Origin: Niveispirillum fermenti
Lineage (GTDB): Bacteria; Pseudomonadota; Alphaproteobacteria; Azospirillales; Azospirillaceae
Assembly (NCBI RefSeq): GCF_048066175.1
Contig: NZ_JBLTXA010000008.1
Coordinates: 62,001 to 126,000 of the forward strand
Reading direction: 5' to 3'
DNA length: 64,000 nt
Shown here piece after piece: positions 24,334 to 33,051 of this stretch. Positions within the stretch are counted from its first letter, which is position 1. Each line of letters opens with the position of its first letter. The translations under genes and the position numbers were made by a program. The notes under the pieces were generated by a model. The model was not told where the DNA came from. It ran no database searches and worked only from the letters and a program-made list of their open reading frames with translations.

Positions 24334-25691
24334 CACCGCATGCCCTTGGGCATCAGCGCGCCCAGGCCCTGGCGCATCAGGCCCTTCTGGCCCAGCTTCT
24401 TCATCTTCTTCATCATCTGCGACATGTCCTGATACTGCTTGATCAGGCGGTTCACGTCGGCAACGGTCACCCCGGCCCCCAGCGCGATGCGCCGGCGGCG
24501 CGATGCGTTCAGGATGTCGGGCTTCTTGCGTTCCTTCTTGGTCATCGACAGGATGATGGCTTCCTGGCGCTTCAGGACCTTGTCGTCGATATTGGCGCCC
24601 TTCAGCTGATCCTTGATCTTGCCCATGCCGGGCAGCAGGTTCAGCATCCCGCCCATGCCGCCCAGCTTGGAGATCTGGCGCATCTGGGACAGCATGTCAT
24701 CCAGGTCGAAGCCGCCCTTCTCCAGCTTGCGGGCCAGCTTCTCGGCTTCTTCCTTGTCGATGCTCTCGGCGGCCTTTTCCACCAGGCTGACCACGTCGCC
24801 CATGCCCAGGATGCGGCCGGCGATACGGTCGGGGTGGAAGGGCTCCAGCGCGTCGGTCTTCTCGCCCATGCCCATCAGCTTGATGGGCTTGCCCGTCACA
24901 TGGCGCATCGACAGGGCGGCACCGCCGCGCGCATCGCCGTCGATGCGGGTCATGACGATGCCGGTGATGCCGACACGCTCGTTGAAATTGGTGGCGACGG
25001 TGACGGCGTCCTGGCCCGTCATGGCATCGACGACCAGCAGGCTTTCCACGGGGCGGGCCACGTCGCGGATGGCCACGACCTCGGCCATCAGCTCCTCGTC
25101 GATGGCCAGGCGGCCGGCCGTGTCCAGGATGACGACGTCATAGCCTTCCAGGCGGCCCACCTCCATGGCGCGCCGTGCGATCTCCACCGGCTGCTGGCCG
25201 GGGATGACCGGCAGGCTGGCCACGCCGGTCTGTTCGCCCAGGATGCGCAACTGTTCCTGTGCCGCCGGCCGGCGCGTGTCCAGCGAGGCCAGCAGCACCT
25301 TCTTCTTGTCGCGTTTCTTCAGGCGGACGGCGATCTTGGCCGATGTGGTGGTCTTGCCCGACCCCTGCAGGCCCAGCATCAGGATGGGGATCGGCGGGGC
25401 GGCGTTCAGGTCCAGGTCCTCGACCTGGGCGCCCAGCAGTTCCACCAGATGGTCATGCACGATCTTGACGACCATCTGGCCCGGATTGATGCCGCGCAGC
25501 ACCTCCGTCCCGATGGCCTTCTCCTTCACCCCCTGGATGAAGGATTTCACGGCCGGCAGGGCAACGTCGGCTTCCAGCAGGGCGATGCGCACCTCGCGCA
25601 GTGCCGCGTTGACGTCATCCTCCGACAACGCCCCGCGCTTGCGCAGGCGGTCGAAAATGTCGCCAAGCCGTCCCGTCAGTCCGTCGAACAT
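24333..25691 (-). CDS. ffh: Signal recognition particle protein Ffh
   Basis: Ffh with 4.5S RNA carries ribosomes making membrane proteins to FtsY. The 452-residue protein has the N domain (1-95), the G domain with GLQGSGKTTTSAKIA (107-121), DTRRPAAQEQL, DTAGR, and the Met-rich M domain (about 325-452, with MLSQMRQISKLGGMGGM). The start at 25691 gives MFDGLTGRLGDIFDRLR, a typical Ffh opening; the longer frame upstream is not conserved. It heads the minus-strand cluster toward rpsP. Confidence 0.97.
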   Translation of the reverse strand: MFDGLTGRLGDIFDRLRKRGALSEDDVNAALREVRIALLEADVALPAVKSFIQGVKEKAIGTEVLRGINPGQMVVKIVHDHLVELLGAQVEDLDLNAAPPIPILMLGLQGSGKTTTSAKIAVRLKKRDKKKVLLASLDTRRPAAQEQLRILGEQTGVASLPVIPGQQPVEIARRAMEVGRLEGYDVVILDTAGRLAIDEELMAEVVAIRDVARPVESLLVVDAMTGQDAVTVATNFNERVGITGIVMTRIDGDARGGAALSMRHVTGKPIKLMGMGEKTDALEPFHPDRIAGRILGMGDVVSLVEKAAESIDKEEAEKLARKLEKGGFDLDDMLSQMRQISKLGGMGGMLNLLPGMGKIKDQLKGANIDDKVLKRQEAIILSMTKKERKKPDILNASRRRRIALGAGVTVADVNRLIKQYQDMSQMMKKMKKLGQKGLMRQGLGALMPKGMR

Positions 25692-26086
25692 TGCCAGCCT
25701 TCCATTCTGGCGCCGAGCCGTCCCCCGCGGCCTTTCCGGATGGGCTTCGCCCAAACGCAAAAGCGCCAGTGCGCGACACTCGCGGACCGGCGGGGCACCT
25801 CGGTGCCGAATTGATCACCCATCATGGGTTGGCAGGTAGATACAGGCGGTGGGGGAATGAGTCAATCCATGCGGGGGCCTTCGTCTCTGGGGGACGGGGT
25901 CCCGCGCTGCTCATGACAAGGGCCGGACAAGAAGGCCCGATGACGAGGGTCAGGCAAACGGGTTGTGCCGCCAATACTCGTCGCGAACCCGATAGCATGA
26001 ACGCCGATGGTCCATGACTATTGACATGGTGAGACGGATCGTGTCGGTCATGCTATCAATATTCCCGTCTCGGGGAGTGGGGGAAC
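25692..26086. other. Intergenic region between divergent ffh and the pentapeptide gene
   Basis: About 395 bp without a supportable gene. It has short palindromes such as ACCCAT-C-ATGGGT near 25817, but no recognised RNA. The promoters of both divergent genes should lie here; I cannot place them. I saw no 4.5S RNA signature. Confidence 0.4.
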
Positions 26087-27463
26087 ATGAGCGGCGAGAT
26101 CGGGCGCGGGCCGGACCGGTCGCGGATCACGATTGCTGAATTGCAGGGTGTCCATAGCCGGCACCGGGCCTTTCTGCGTCGGCAGGCCGGGGGCGCGCGC
26201 GCCAATCTGAAGCTGCGTGACCTGTCGCACATGGATCTGTCGGGTTATGACCTGTCGGATGCCGACCTGTCGGGGGCCAAGCTGTTCGGCACGCGGCTGG
26301 AGGGGGCCAACCTGGTCGGGGCCAATTTCTATGCTGCCGACCTGCGCCTGGCCAACCTGGAGGGGGCGGACCTGCGCCGGGCCGACCTGCGCGGGGCGTG
26401 CCTGCGCGGTGCCGTCCTGACCGAGGCGATCCTTTCCGACAGCGACCTGCGCGACGGCACCATCATGCATGTGCGCAAGAATGGCGACATTGCCATGCAC
26501 GAGTTCGAGGCCATCACCGTCAATACCGAACTGTCGGTGGCCACGATCCGCGCCGCCGACCTGTCACGCGCCAAGATATCCAACGCCTTCGTGATGCAGA
26601 CGGACCTGACCGACGCCATCTTGCGCGGGACCAAGTTCGTGCGGGCCAACCTGTCCAATTCCAACCTGACGGGCTGTGACATGCAGGGTGCCGACCTGCG
26701 GGAGGCGAACCTGGCGGGGGCAAAGCTGTCGGGGGCCAACCTGACGGGGGCGGAACTGAATGCCACCCGCTTCCTGGGTGCCGACCTGATCGGCGTCATC
26801 ATGGACGAGGCGACGCGCCGTTCCGCCAATCTGGAGGGCGCCATCCTGGCGCGGGAATTGTCGACCGACGGCCGCGACCTGGAACGTATCCTGGCCGACC
26901 ACCGTGTGTGGGTGGACAGCCAGGGGCGCGACGGCATCCGGGCCGACCTGTCGGGCGTGGATATGTCGGGCTGCGACCTGTCGGGCCGCATCCTGTCGGC
27001 GGCGCTGATGCAGCGGACCATGCTGCGCGGCGCCAACCTGTCCGGGGCCACCCTGCCCATGGCCGACCTGTCGCTGGCCGATCTGCGGGATGCGGACCTG
27101 ACCTCGGCTGATCTGCGCGGTGCCTCGCTGGAACGCGCCACCCTGACGGGGGGCGTGCTGGTCCGCGCCGACATGGGGCCGGTTCAGATACAAAGCAATG
27201 CCGTCCGCCTGTGGCCGGCCAATCTCTGCCGGGCCCGTTTCGACCGGACCGATCTGACCGGCGCCGACATGCGCAAGGTGAAGGCCATCCAGGCCATCTT
27301 CGCGCAGGCGCGGCTGATCCATGCCGATCTGGGCGGGGCAGAACTGATCAGCGCCGATCTGACGGGGGCCGTCTGCACGGGCCTGGCCCTGGACGGTGCC
27401 AACACCACCGACGTGCGGGATGCCGGGGCCCGCGACCTGAAGCTGCCGGAACTGGATGACTGA
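26087..27463 (+). CDS. Pentapeptide-repeat protein
   Basis: A 458-residue protein built largely of A(D/N)Lxx pentapeptides: residues about 43-120, 150-250, 285-370 and 390-440. Such repeats fold as a square beta-helix that can mimic DNA (as in Qnr/MfpA), but most members have unknown roles. The repeats are interrupted by two non-repeat segments (about 122-150 and 255-285, DGRDLERILADHRVWVDSQG), so three or four helix blocks are likely. No signal peptide is seen. A GGGG-rich stretch precedes the ATG. Charged surface could suit protein or DNA binding; this is inference. Confidence 0.88.
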   Translation: MSGEIGRGPDRSRITIAELQGVHSRHRAFLRRQAGGARANLKLRDLSHMDLSGYDLSDADLSGAKLFGTRLEGANLVGANFYAADLRLANLEGADLRRADLRGACLRGAVLTEAILSDSDLRDGTIMHVRKNGDIAMHEFEAITVNTELSVATIRAADLSRAKISNAFVMQTDLTDAILRGTKFVRANLSNSNLTGCDMQGADLREANLAGAKLSGANLTGAELNATRFLGADLIGVIMDEATRRSANLEGAILARELSTDGRDLERILADHRVWVDSQGRDGIRADLSGVDMSGCDLSGRILSAALMQRTMLRGANLSGATLPMADLSLADLRDADLTSADLRGASLERATLTGGVLVRADMGPVQIQSNAVRLWPANLCRARFDRTDLTGADMRKVKAIQAIFAQARLIHADLGGAELISADLTGAVCTGLALDGANTTDVRDAGARDLKLPELDD

Positions 27464-27597
27464 CGCCGGGGCGGCGGGTCATGCCGCCGCCTCTCTCCGG
27501 CCGACGCAGGCGGGCCATGCGCAAGTGCTGCTGCCGGGCGTGGCGGCTGTGGGATTAACCTGCGGTCTCCTTGCCTTCCGATCCCGGTAGCCCTTTC

Positions 27598-28536
27598 ATG
27601 ACCGCCGTTCCGCCCACTGCCGCCACCGTTCCGTCGGACCGGTCCGGGGAGGAGAATTTCCCCCTGGGTATCGCGCTCGCCTTCGTGGCGTTCGCGCTCT
27701 ACAGCGTCATGGATGTGACGGTGAAGCTGCTGGCCCGGGAATACAGCGTGCCGCAGGTCATCGCGCTGAACAGCTTCTTCGCGCTGTGGCCGATCCTGAT
27801 CTATGCCGCCATCACGGGCGGGCTCTACAACAACCTGCGCACCCGCAAGCCGATCTATCACGCCATCCGGTCCGGCTGTGGCGTGATCAGCAGCTTCCTG
27901 TCCTTCTGGGCCTATTCGCGCATGCCCATCGCGGATGTCTATGCCCTGGCCTTCACCGCGCCGCTGTTCATCACGGCGCTGGCCGTGCCCATGCTGAAGG
28001 AGCCCGTGGGCTGGCGGCGCTGGACGGCCGTTGGCGTCGGTTTCATCGGCGTGCTGGTCATGCTGCGGCCGGGCGGCGGGTTGATCACCACCGCTTCCTT
28101 CGCCGTGCTGGCGGCATCCTTCTTCTATTCGATCGGCATGCTGGTCACGCGCTTTGCCCGCAATACCGAAAGCAGCGTGTCCTTCGCCTTCTATGCCACC
28201 CTGACGACGGGGGTGGTGTTCGGGGGCATGATGCCCTGGCTGGGGCGCATGCCCACGCTGCCGGACCTGGGGCTGTCGATGCTGGGCGGCACGCTGTGCG
28301 GCATCGCCTTCGTCTGCCTGCTGACCTCGTTCCGCAAGGTGCCGGCCGCCGTGGCAGCGCCGTTCCAATATACCCAGATCATCTGGGGCGTCCTTTACGG
28401 CTACCTGATCTTCGGCGATCGTCCGGACCGGACGCTGTTCGTCGGCCTGGCCATCGTGATCGGCAGCGGGCTCTACATCCTTTACCGTGAAACCGTGCTG
28501 GGCCGGCAGGTGACCTCGCGGCGCGGGGTGGAATAG
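27598..28536 (+). CDS. EamA-type (DMT superfamily) transporter, first copy
   Basis: The 312-residue membrane protein has ten predicted segments in two EamA halves. Typical motifs are SFLSFWAYSRMPIADVYAL (about 96-114) and APLFITALAVPMLKEPVGWRRW. EamA proteins usually export or exchange metabolites; the substrate cannot be told. The ATG at 27598 is chosen over a TTG 27 bases earlier. The next gene, 3 bp away, is a paralog with the same internal motifs, so they arose by duplication and may form a pair. Confidence 0.88.
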   Translation: MTAVPPTAATVPSDRSGEENFPLGIALAFVAFALYSVMDVTVKLLAREYSVPQVIALNSFFALWPILIYAAITGGLYNNLRTRKPIYHAIRSGCGVISSFLSFWAYSRMPIADVYALAFTAPLFITALAVPMLKEPVGWRRWTAVGVGFIGVLVMLRPGGGLITTASFAVLAASFFYSIGMLVTRFARNTESSVSFAFYATLTTGVVFGGMMPWLGRMPTLPDLGLSMLGGTLCGIAFVCLLTSFRKVPAAVAAPFQYTQIIWGVLYGYLIFGDRPDRTLFVGLAIVIGSGLYILYRETVLGRQVTSRRGVE

Positions 28537-28539
28537 GCG

Positions 28540-29442
28540 ATGGACAGGCGCGCGCTGGCCGGTATCGGTTTCTTCGTCCTGGCGACCCTGTGTTTCGGCG
28601 TGATGGACGCCGCCATCAAGTATGTCTCAGCCGATTACGGGACCTGGCAGATCATCTTCTTCCGGGCCGTGTTCTCCATGCTGCCCATCGGGCTGCTGAT
28701 CGCGCGGTCGGGCGGGGTGCGGGCGCTGCGCACCGACAGCCTGCTGTCGCATGCGGGCCGGTCCCTGATGGGGGTGGTGGCGGCCTTCGGCTTTTTCTAT
28801 GCGTTTGCCCGCATGCCGCTGGCCGATGTCTATGCCATCAGCTTCGCGGCACCCCTGTTCATGACGGCCCTGTCCGTGCCGGTGCTGAAGGAAAAGGTCG
28901 GCTGGCGACGCTGGCTGGCCGTGCTGGTCGGGTTCGGCGGGGTGATGATCATGCTGCGGCCTGGCCAGGGCATGTTCAGCGCCATGGCGCTGGTGCCGCT
29001 GGTGGCCGCCGCCTTCTATGCGCTGTCCATGCTCTATGTCCGCATCCTGTCGCGGACGGAAACCAATGCCGCCATCACCTTCTATTTCGTGGTGACGCTG
29101 GCCGTGGTCAGCGGCCTGTTCATGCTGCCGGAATGGAAAGCGCCCGACCTGCCGGGGCTGTTGCTGCTGGCCTTCATCGGCATTGTCGGCGGTCTGGCGC
29201 AGATCCTGTTCACCCAGGCCTTCCGGCTGGCTGCCCCGTCGCTGCTGGCGCCGTTCGAATATGTGGCCATGGTCTGGGCCGTCGGATTCGGCTATTTCCT
29301 GTTCGGCGAGGTGCCTGACCGGGCCATCTGGGCCGGGTGCGCCGTGGTGGCGGCCAGCGGCCTCTACATCCTGCACCGGGAAACCATGCTGCACCGCAAG
29401 GCGGTGACGCCGATCGCGGCGGATGGGGAGCCGATTCGTTAA
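28540..29442 (+). CDS. EamA-type (DMT superfamily) transporter, second copy
   Basis: A 300-residue, ten-segment paralog of the preceding gene. It repeats the landmarks FARMPLADVYAISFAAPLF and VLKEKVGWRRWLAVLVGF. It starts 3 bp after the first copy. The pair could act as a heterodimer or have different substrates. The best match at the C-terminus (ASGLYILHRE) equals the SGLYILYRE of the first copy. Confidence 0.88.
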   Translation: MDRRALAGIGFFVLATLCFGVMDAAIKYVSADYGTWQIIFFRAVFSMLPIGLLIARSGGVRALRTDSLLSHAGRSLMGVVAAFGFFYAFARMPLADVYAISFAAPLFMTALSVPVLKEKVGWRRWLAVLVGFGGVMIMLRPGQGMFSAMALVPLVAAAFYALSMLYVRILSRTETNAAITFYFVVTLAVVSGLFMLPEWKAPDLPGLLLLAFIGIVGGLAQILFTQAFRLAAPSLLAPFEYVAMVWAVGFGYFLFGEVPDRAIWAGCAVVAASGLYILHRETMLHRKAVTPIAADGEPIR

Positions 29443-29539
29443 TTTGTGTGGTCTGATAGCGTCTGCAACCTCTTGGCGCGACGCAATATCGTTGGCATGC
29501 TGCTGGCGATGATTTGGCAAGGAAGGTATCCACGCCCCC

Positions 29540-31747
29540 ATGCGATCCACCGGCGCCGCCCGCACCATCGTCTGGCCAGGACGTTCCGACCCGTTGGGGG
29601 CGACCTGGGACGGGCTGGGGGTCAATTTCGCCCTGTTCTCCGCCCATGCCGAAAAGGTGGAACTGTGCCTGTTCGACAGTGAGGGCAGCCGGGAGATCGA
29701 GCGCATCGCCCTGCCGGAATGCACCGATGATGTCTGGCATGCCTATCTGCCCGAGGCGCGGCCGGGCCTGCTCTACGGCTATCGCGTGCATGGGCCCTAC
29801 GATCCGTCGCGCGGGCACCGCTTCAATCCCAACAAGCTGCTGCTGGATCCCTATGCCAAGGCGCTGGAAGGGCCGCTGCGCTGGTCCGACGCGCATTTCG
29901 GCTATCGCGTCGGCGCGGTGAAGGAGGATTTGTCCTTCGACCGGCGCGACAATGCCCGCGGCATGCCGAAATGCCGGGTGATCGACCCTGCCTTCACCTG
30001 GGGCCTGGAACGCCGGCCGCGCGTGCCCTGGACCGACATGATCATCTACGAGGCGCATGTGCGCGGCCAGACGCTGCGCCATCCCGATATCGCGCCCGGC
30101 CTGCGGGGCACCTTCACAGGCCTGGCCAGCCAGCCCATGATCGATCATCTGAAGGCGCTGGGCGTGACGGCCGTGGAACTGCTGCCTGTCCATGCCTTCA
30201 CCGACGACCGGCACCTGGTGGAACGGTCGCTGCATAATTACTGGGGCTATGCCAGCATCTGCTTCTTCGCGCCCGAACCGCGCTACATGACGGGCCGGTC
30301 GACGCGGGAATTCAAGAACATGGTGGCCCGCCTGCATGATGCCGGGATCGAAGTGATCCTCGACGTGGTCTATAATCACACGGGCGAGGGTAACCATCTG
30401 GGGCCGACCCTGTCGTTCCGCGGGATCGACAATGCCAGCTACTATCAGCTCCATCCGCATGACAAGCGCTTCTACCTGGATCATACCGGTACCGGAAATA
30501 CCCTGGATCTGTCGCATCCGCGTGTATTGCAACTGGTCATGGACAGTTTGCGCCACTGGGTGACGGACATGCATGTGGACGGGTTCCGTTTCGATCTTGC
30601 AACGACACTGGCGCGGGAAGCGCACGGCTATGACAGCGGATCGGGCTTCCTGGACGCGATGCGTCAGGACCCGGTGCTGGCCGGGGTGAAGCTGATCGCG
30701 GAGCCGTGGGATATCGGCCCCGGCGGCTACCGCGTGGGGCAGTTCCCGGCGGGGTGGAGCGAATGGAACGACCGCTACCGCGACACGGTGCGCCGTTTCT
30801 GGCGCGGGGATGAGGGGATGCTGCCCGAACTGGCGGCACGGCTGACGGGATCGGCCGACATCTTCGACAATGCCCGCCGCCGCCCCTGGGCCAGCGTCAA
30901 TTTCGTGACCAGCCATGACGGGTTCACGCTGGCCGACCTGGTCTCCTACAATGTGAAGCATAATGAGGCGAACCAGGAAGGCAACCGGGACGGGCACGAC
31001 GCCAATTTCAGCCTCAATCACGGGGTGGAGGGGCCGACGGACAATCCGGCCGTCAATGCCGTGCGCCGGCGTCAGGCACGCAACATGCTGGCCACGCTGC
31101 TGCTGTCGCAGGGCACGCCCATGCTGACGGCGGGTGACGAGATGCTGCGCACCCAGCGCGGCAACAACAACGCCTATTGCCAGGACAATGAGGTGAGCTG
31201 GCTGGACTGGCCGGGCCTGGGCGCCGAAGGGGCGGCGATGACCCGGTTCGTCGCCCGCCTGACCCGGCTGCGCCGCGACCATTCCGTGCTGCGGCGCGGG
31301 CGCTTCCTGCATGGGCGGGAAATGTCGGAAGACGGGCTGAAGGACATCACCTGGATCAATCCCCAAGGGGTGGAAAAGGCGGCGGAGCAGTGGCGCGACG
31401 GCCATGCCCGCTGCCTGGGCCTGCTGCTGAACGGCAAGGCGGGCCGGCATCTGGCCGCCGACGGCACGCCCGACCTGGACGGGGTGCTGCTGCTGATCGT
31501 CAATGCCGGTGGGGACTCGGCGGATTTCATCCTGCCGTCGGTGCCGGGGGGACAGACATGGCGCTGCCTGCTGGATACCGGTGACGAGGAGGGGCGGCCC
31601 ACGGCCGAACCGGGGCCGGTCCTGTCGGCCACCGGACAGGCTGTCGCCTTGCCAGGCCGGACATGCTGGCTATATCAACTGATCGAGACGGACACGGCGC
31701 CCGCGCCCGGTCCGGTATCCGGCCTGGGAGGGCCGGCGCATGCCTGA
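29540..31747 (+). CDS. glgX: Glycogen debranching enzyme GlgX
   Basis: Hydrolyses alpha-1,6 branches of limit-dextrin glycogen, freeing maltotetraose-length chains. The 735-residue protein begins with a CBM48 domain (about 10-110) and continues with the GH13 barrel. Catalytic residues read as nucleophile Asp352 (DGFRFD), acid/base Glu388 (AEPWD) and Asp460 (TSHD). The C-terminal all-beta domain ends near 725. GGAAGG lies 13 nt before the ATG. No other glycogen genes are in the window. It overlaps the following receiver gene by 8 nt, which links the two in translation. Confidence 0.96.
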   Translation: MRSTGAARTIVWPGRSDPLGATWDGLGVNFALFSAHAEKVELCLFDSEGSREIERIALPECTDDVWHAYLPEARPGLLYGYRVHGPYDPSRGHRFNPNKLLLDPYAKALEGPLRWSDAHFGYRVGAVKEDLSFDRRDNARGMPKCRVIDPAFTWGLERRPRVPWTDMIIYEAHVRGQTLRHPDIAPGLRGTFTGLASQPMIDHLKALGVTAVELLPVHAFTDDRHLVERSLHNYWGYASICFFAPEPRYMTGRSTREFKNMVARLHDAGIEVILDVVYNHTGEGNHLGPTLSFRGIDNASYYQLHPHDKRFYLDHTGTGNTLDLSHPRVLQLVMDSLRHWVTDMHVDGFRFDLATTLAREAHGYDSGSGFLDAMRQDPVLAGVKLIAEPWDIGPGGYRVGQFPAGWSEWNDRYRDTVRRFWRGDEGMLPELAARLTGSADIFDNARRRPWASVNFVTSHDGFTLADLVSYNVKHNEANQEGNRDGHDANFSLNHGVEGPTDNPAVNAVRRRQARNMLATLLLSQGTPMLTAGDEMLRTQRGNNNAYCQDNEVSWLDWPGLGAEGAAMTRFVARLTRLRRDHSVLRRGRFLHGREMSEDGLKDITWINPQGVEKAAEQWRDGHARCLGLLLNGKAGRHLAADGTPDLDGVLLLIVNAGGDSADFILPSVPGGQTWRCLLDTGDEEGRPTAEPGPVLSATGQAVALPGRTCWLYQLIETDTAPAPGPVSGLGGPAHA

Positions 31748-32756
31748 CTATGATTTCCGTTCCCTTGTCGTCGTCATCATCGACCGGGAAACCAATACCC
31801 GCCGCCTGCTGCGGGGCATTCTGGCCCGTCTTGGCATCGAACGCATCCTGGACATGGCCGACACGACGGACGCGCCGACGGCCATGATCGCGCTGCAGCC
31901 CGACCTGCTGTTCATCGATGCGGATGCGCCCGATCCGGATGGCCTGCGGTTCGTGCAGGGGCTGCGCCATGCCCAGGCCCCCAACAACCCCTTCATGGGT
32001 GTCATCGCCACCACCTGGCAGCCCACGCAGCCCCTGCTGATGCGCTTCAACGCCACAGGTGCCGACGACATGATGGCCAAGCCCTTCTCGGCCAAGCAGG
32101 TGCATGACCGGCTGACCAACCTGATCGACACGCGGCGCAGCTTCGTCGTCACGGCCGACTATATCGGACCCGATCGCCGCCGGCAGCCACGGGAAGGTAT
32201 CCAGATCCCGCTGTTCGATGTGCCCAACACCATGCGGATGAAGGTGACGGGGCAGTTCGAGCGCACCCGCGCCTCTGAATCCGTGGCCAACATGCTGGAA
32301 GCCATCAACAGCCAGAAAATCGTGCGCAACGGTTTCCAGGTGGCCTTCCTGATCGATTTCGCGTCCCCCGGCCTGATGGCAGGGGGGGACCGGATGGCGG
32401 CCGACCATCTGCTGCGGGCAGGGGCCGCCCTGGATGACCTGGTGCGCCGGCTGCGCCCGGAAAGCGACCTGCGCGGGCCGGTGGAAACCTATGCCGCGAC
32501 GATCCGCGCCGCGCTGGAAGCCTTCCGTGCCGCACCGGGGCAGCCGCTGGCCGGGGTTCAGCCCTTGCGCGCGGCGGCCCTGGGGCTGGCCGGCGTCACG
32601 GCCCGCCGCACCGACCTTGCCGCCGTGGAGGCGGAGGTACGGGGGGCGGTCACCGCCTATCGCAACCGTCTGGCCCAGATCGCCCAGGCCAAGGCCGGCC
32701 AGCAGGCGGCGGGGCAGCAGGCGGAAAAGGACGGTACCGACAAGACGGATGGTTGA
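31740..32756 (+). CDS. Response-regulator receiver protein with an unknown C-terminal part
   Basis: Residues 9-130 form a CheY-like domain: VIIDRE (acidic pocket), the phospho-acceptor Asp in LLFIDADAP (about residue 60) and the conserved Lys in MMAKPFSA. The C-terminal 200 residues, containing YIGPDRRRQPR (a common alphaproteobacterial tag) and helical segments, have no DNA-binding domain that I recognise. The last 25 residues are Gln/Ala/Lys-rich. The ATG lies inside the glgX end (8-nt overlap). The partner kinase is not adjacent. Confidence 0.82.
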   Translation: MPDYDFRSLVVVIIDRETNTRRLLRGILARLGIERILDMADTTDAPTAMIALQPDLLFIDADAPDPDGLRFVQGLRHAQAPNNPFMGVIATTWQPTQPLLMRFNATGADDMMAKPFSAKQVHDRLTNLIDTRRSFVVTADYIGPDRRRQPREGIQIPLFDVPNTMRMKVTGQFERTRASESVANMLEAINSQKIVRNGFQVAFLIDFASPGLMAGGDRMAADHLLRAGAALDDLVRRLRPESDLRGPVETYAATIRAALEAFRAAPGQPLAGVQPLRAAALGLAGVTARRTDLAAVEAEVRGAVTAYRNRLAQIAQAKAGQQAAGQQAEKDGTDKTDG

Positions 32757-33051
32757 TCGGCGGCGGCGAGGGCCTTGTTCTAATATCGGCGGCCGAAATA
32801 TTTGACCGTTGGTATCGGCGGCGACTGCCGCCGCGCGCCACGTGGCGCGCGCACGAGCCGTTGGCATGTGGGTGCCGGCGCTTGAGGTGCCGGAAACCTT
32901 GACCTTCGGTCAAGATTTTCGGCCGCTGGTATAGGCAGGCTCCTTCAGATCGGGCCACACAGGGCAGGGCCCGGCATGGGGGAACTGCTGACTGCATGGC
33001 TTGCAGCCTTTCCAAGCCCGCCCATTTGTGGGCAGCGTCGGGAAAATCTGC
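32757..33051. other. Intergenic region with stacked palindromes
   Basis: About 295 bp between a gene end and another gene end. It carries copy B of the bipartite palindrome (32816-32850) and a perfect CTTGACC-TTC-GGTCAAG hairpin near 32898-32914. No gene is seen. The density of hairpins is higher than in other gaps. Confidence 0.5.
32816..32850. repeat. Bipartite palindromic repeat, copy B
   Basis: Differs from 12719-12753 at one of 35 positions. The second palindrome here, GCGCGCCACGTGGCGCGC, is perfect over 18 bp. Flanks of the two copies differ, which argues for a dispersed element rather than a duplicated locus. Confidence 0.75.

Noticed and set aside
24288..25814. Long open frame antisense to ffh
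   Set aside because: It is a GC-rich shadow of ffh: the product has His/Asp/Gln-rich composition typical of an antisense frame and no ribosome site.
25692..26086. 4.5S RNA or riboswitch next to ffh
   Set aside because: No SRP Alu/S-domain signature or known aptamer pattern was found; only short palindromes.
29210..31450. 746-codon open frame antisense to glgX
   Set aside because: glgX in sense has all catalytic motifs; the antisense product is a composition artefact.
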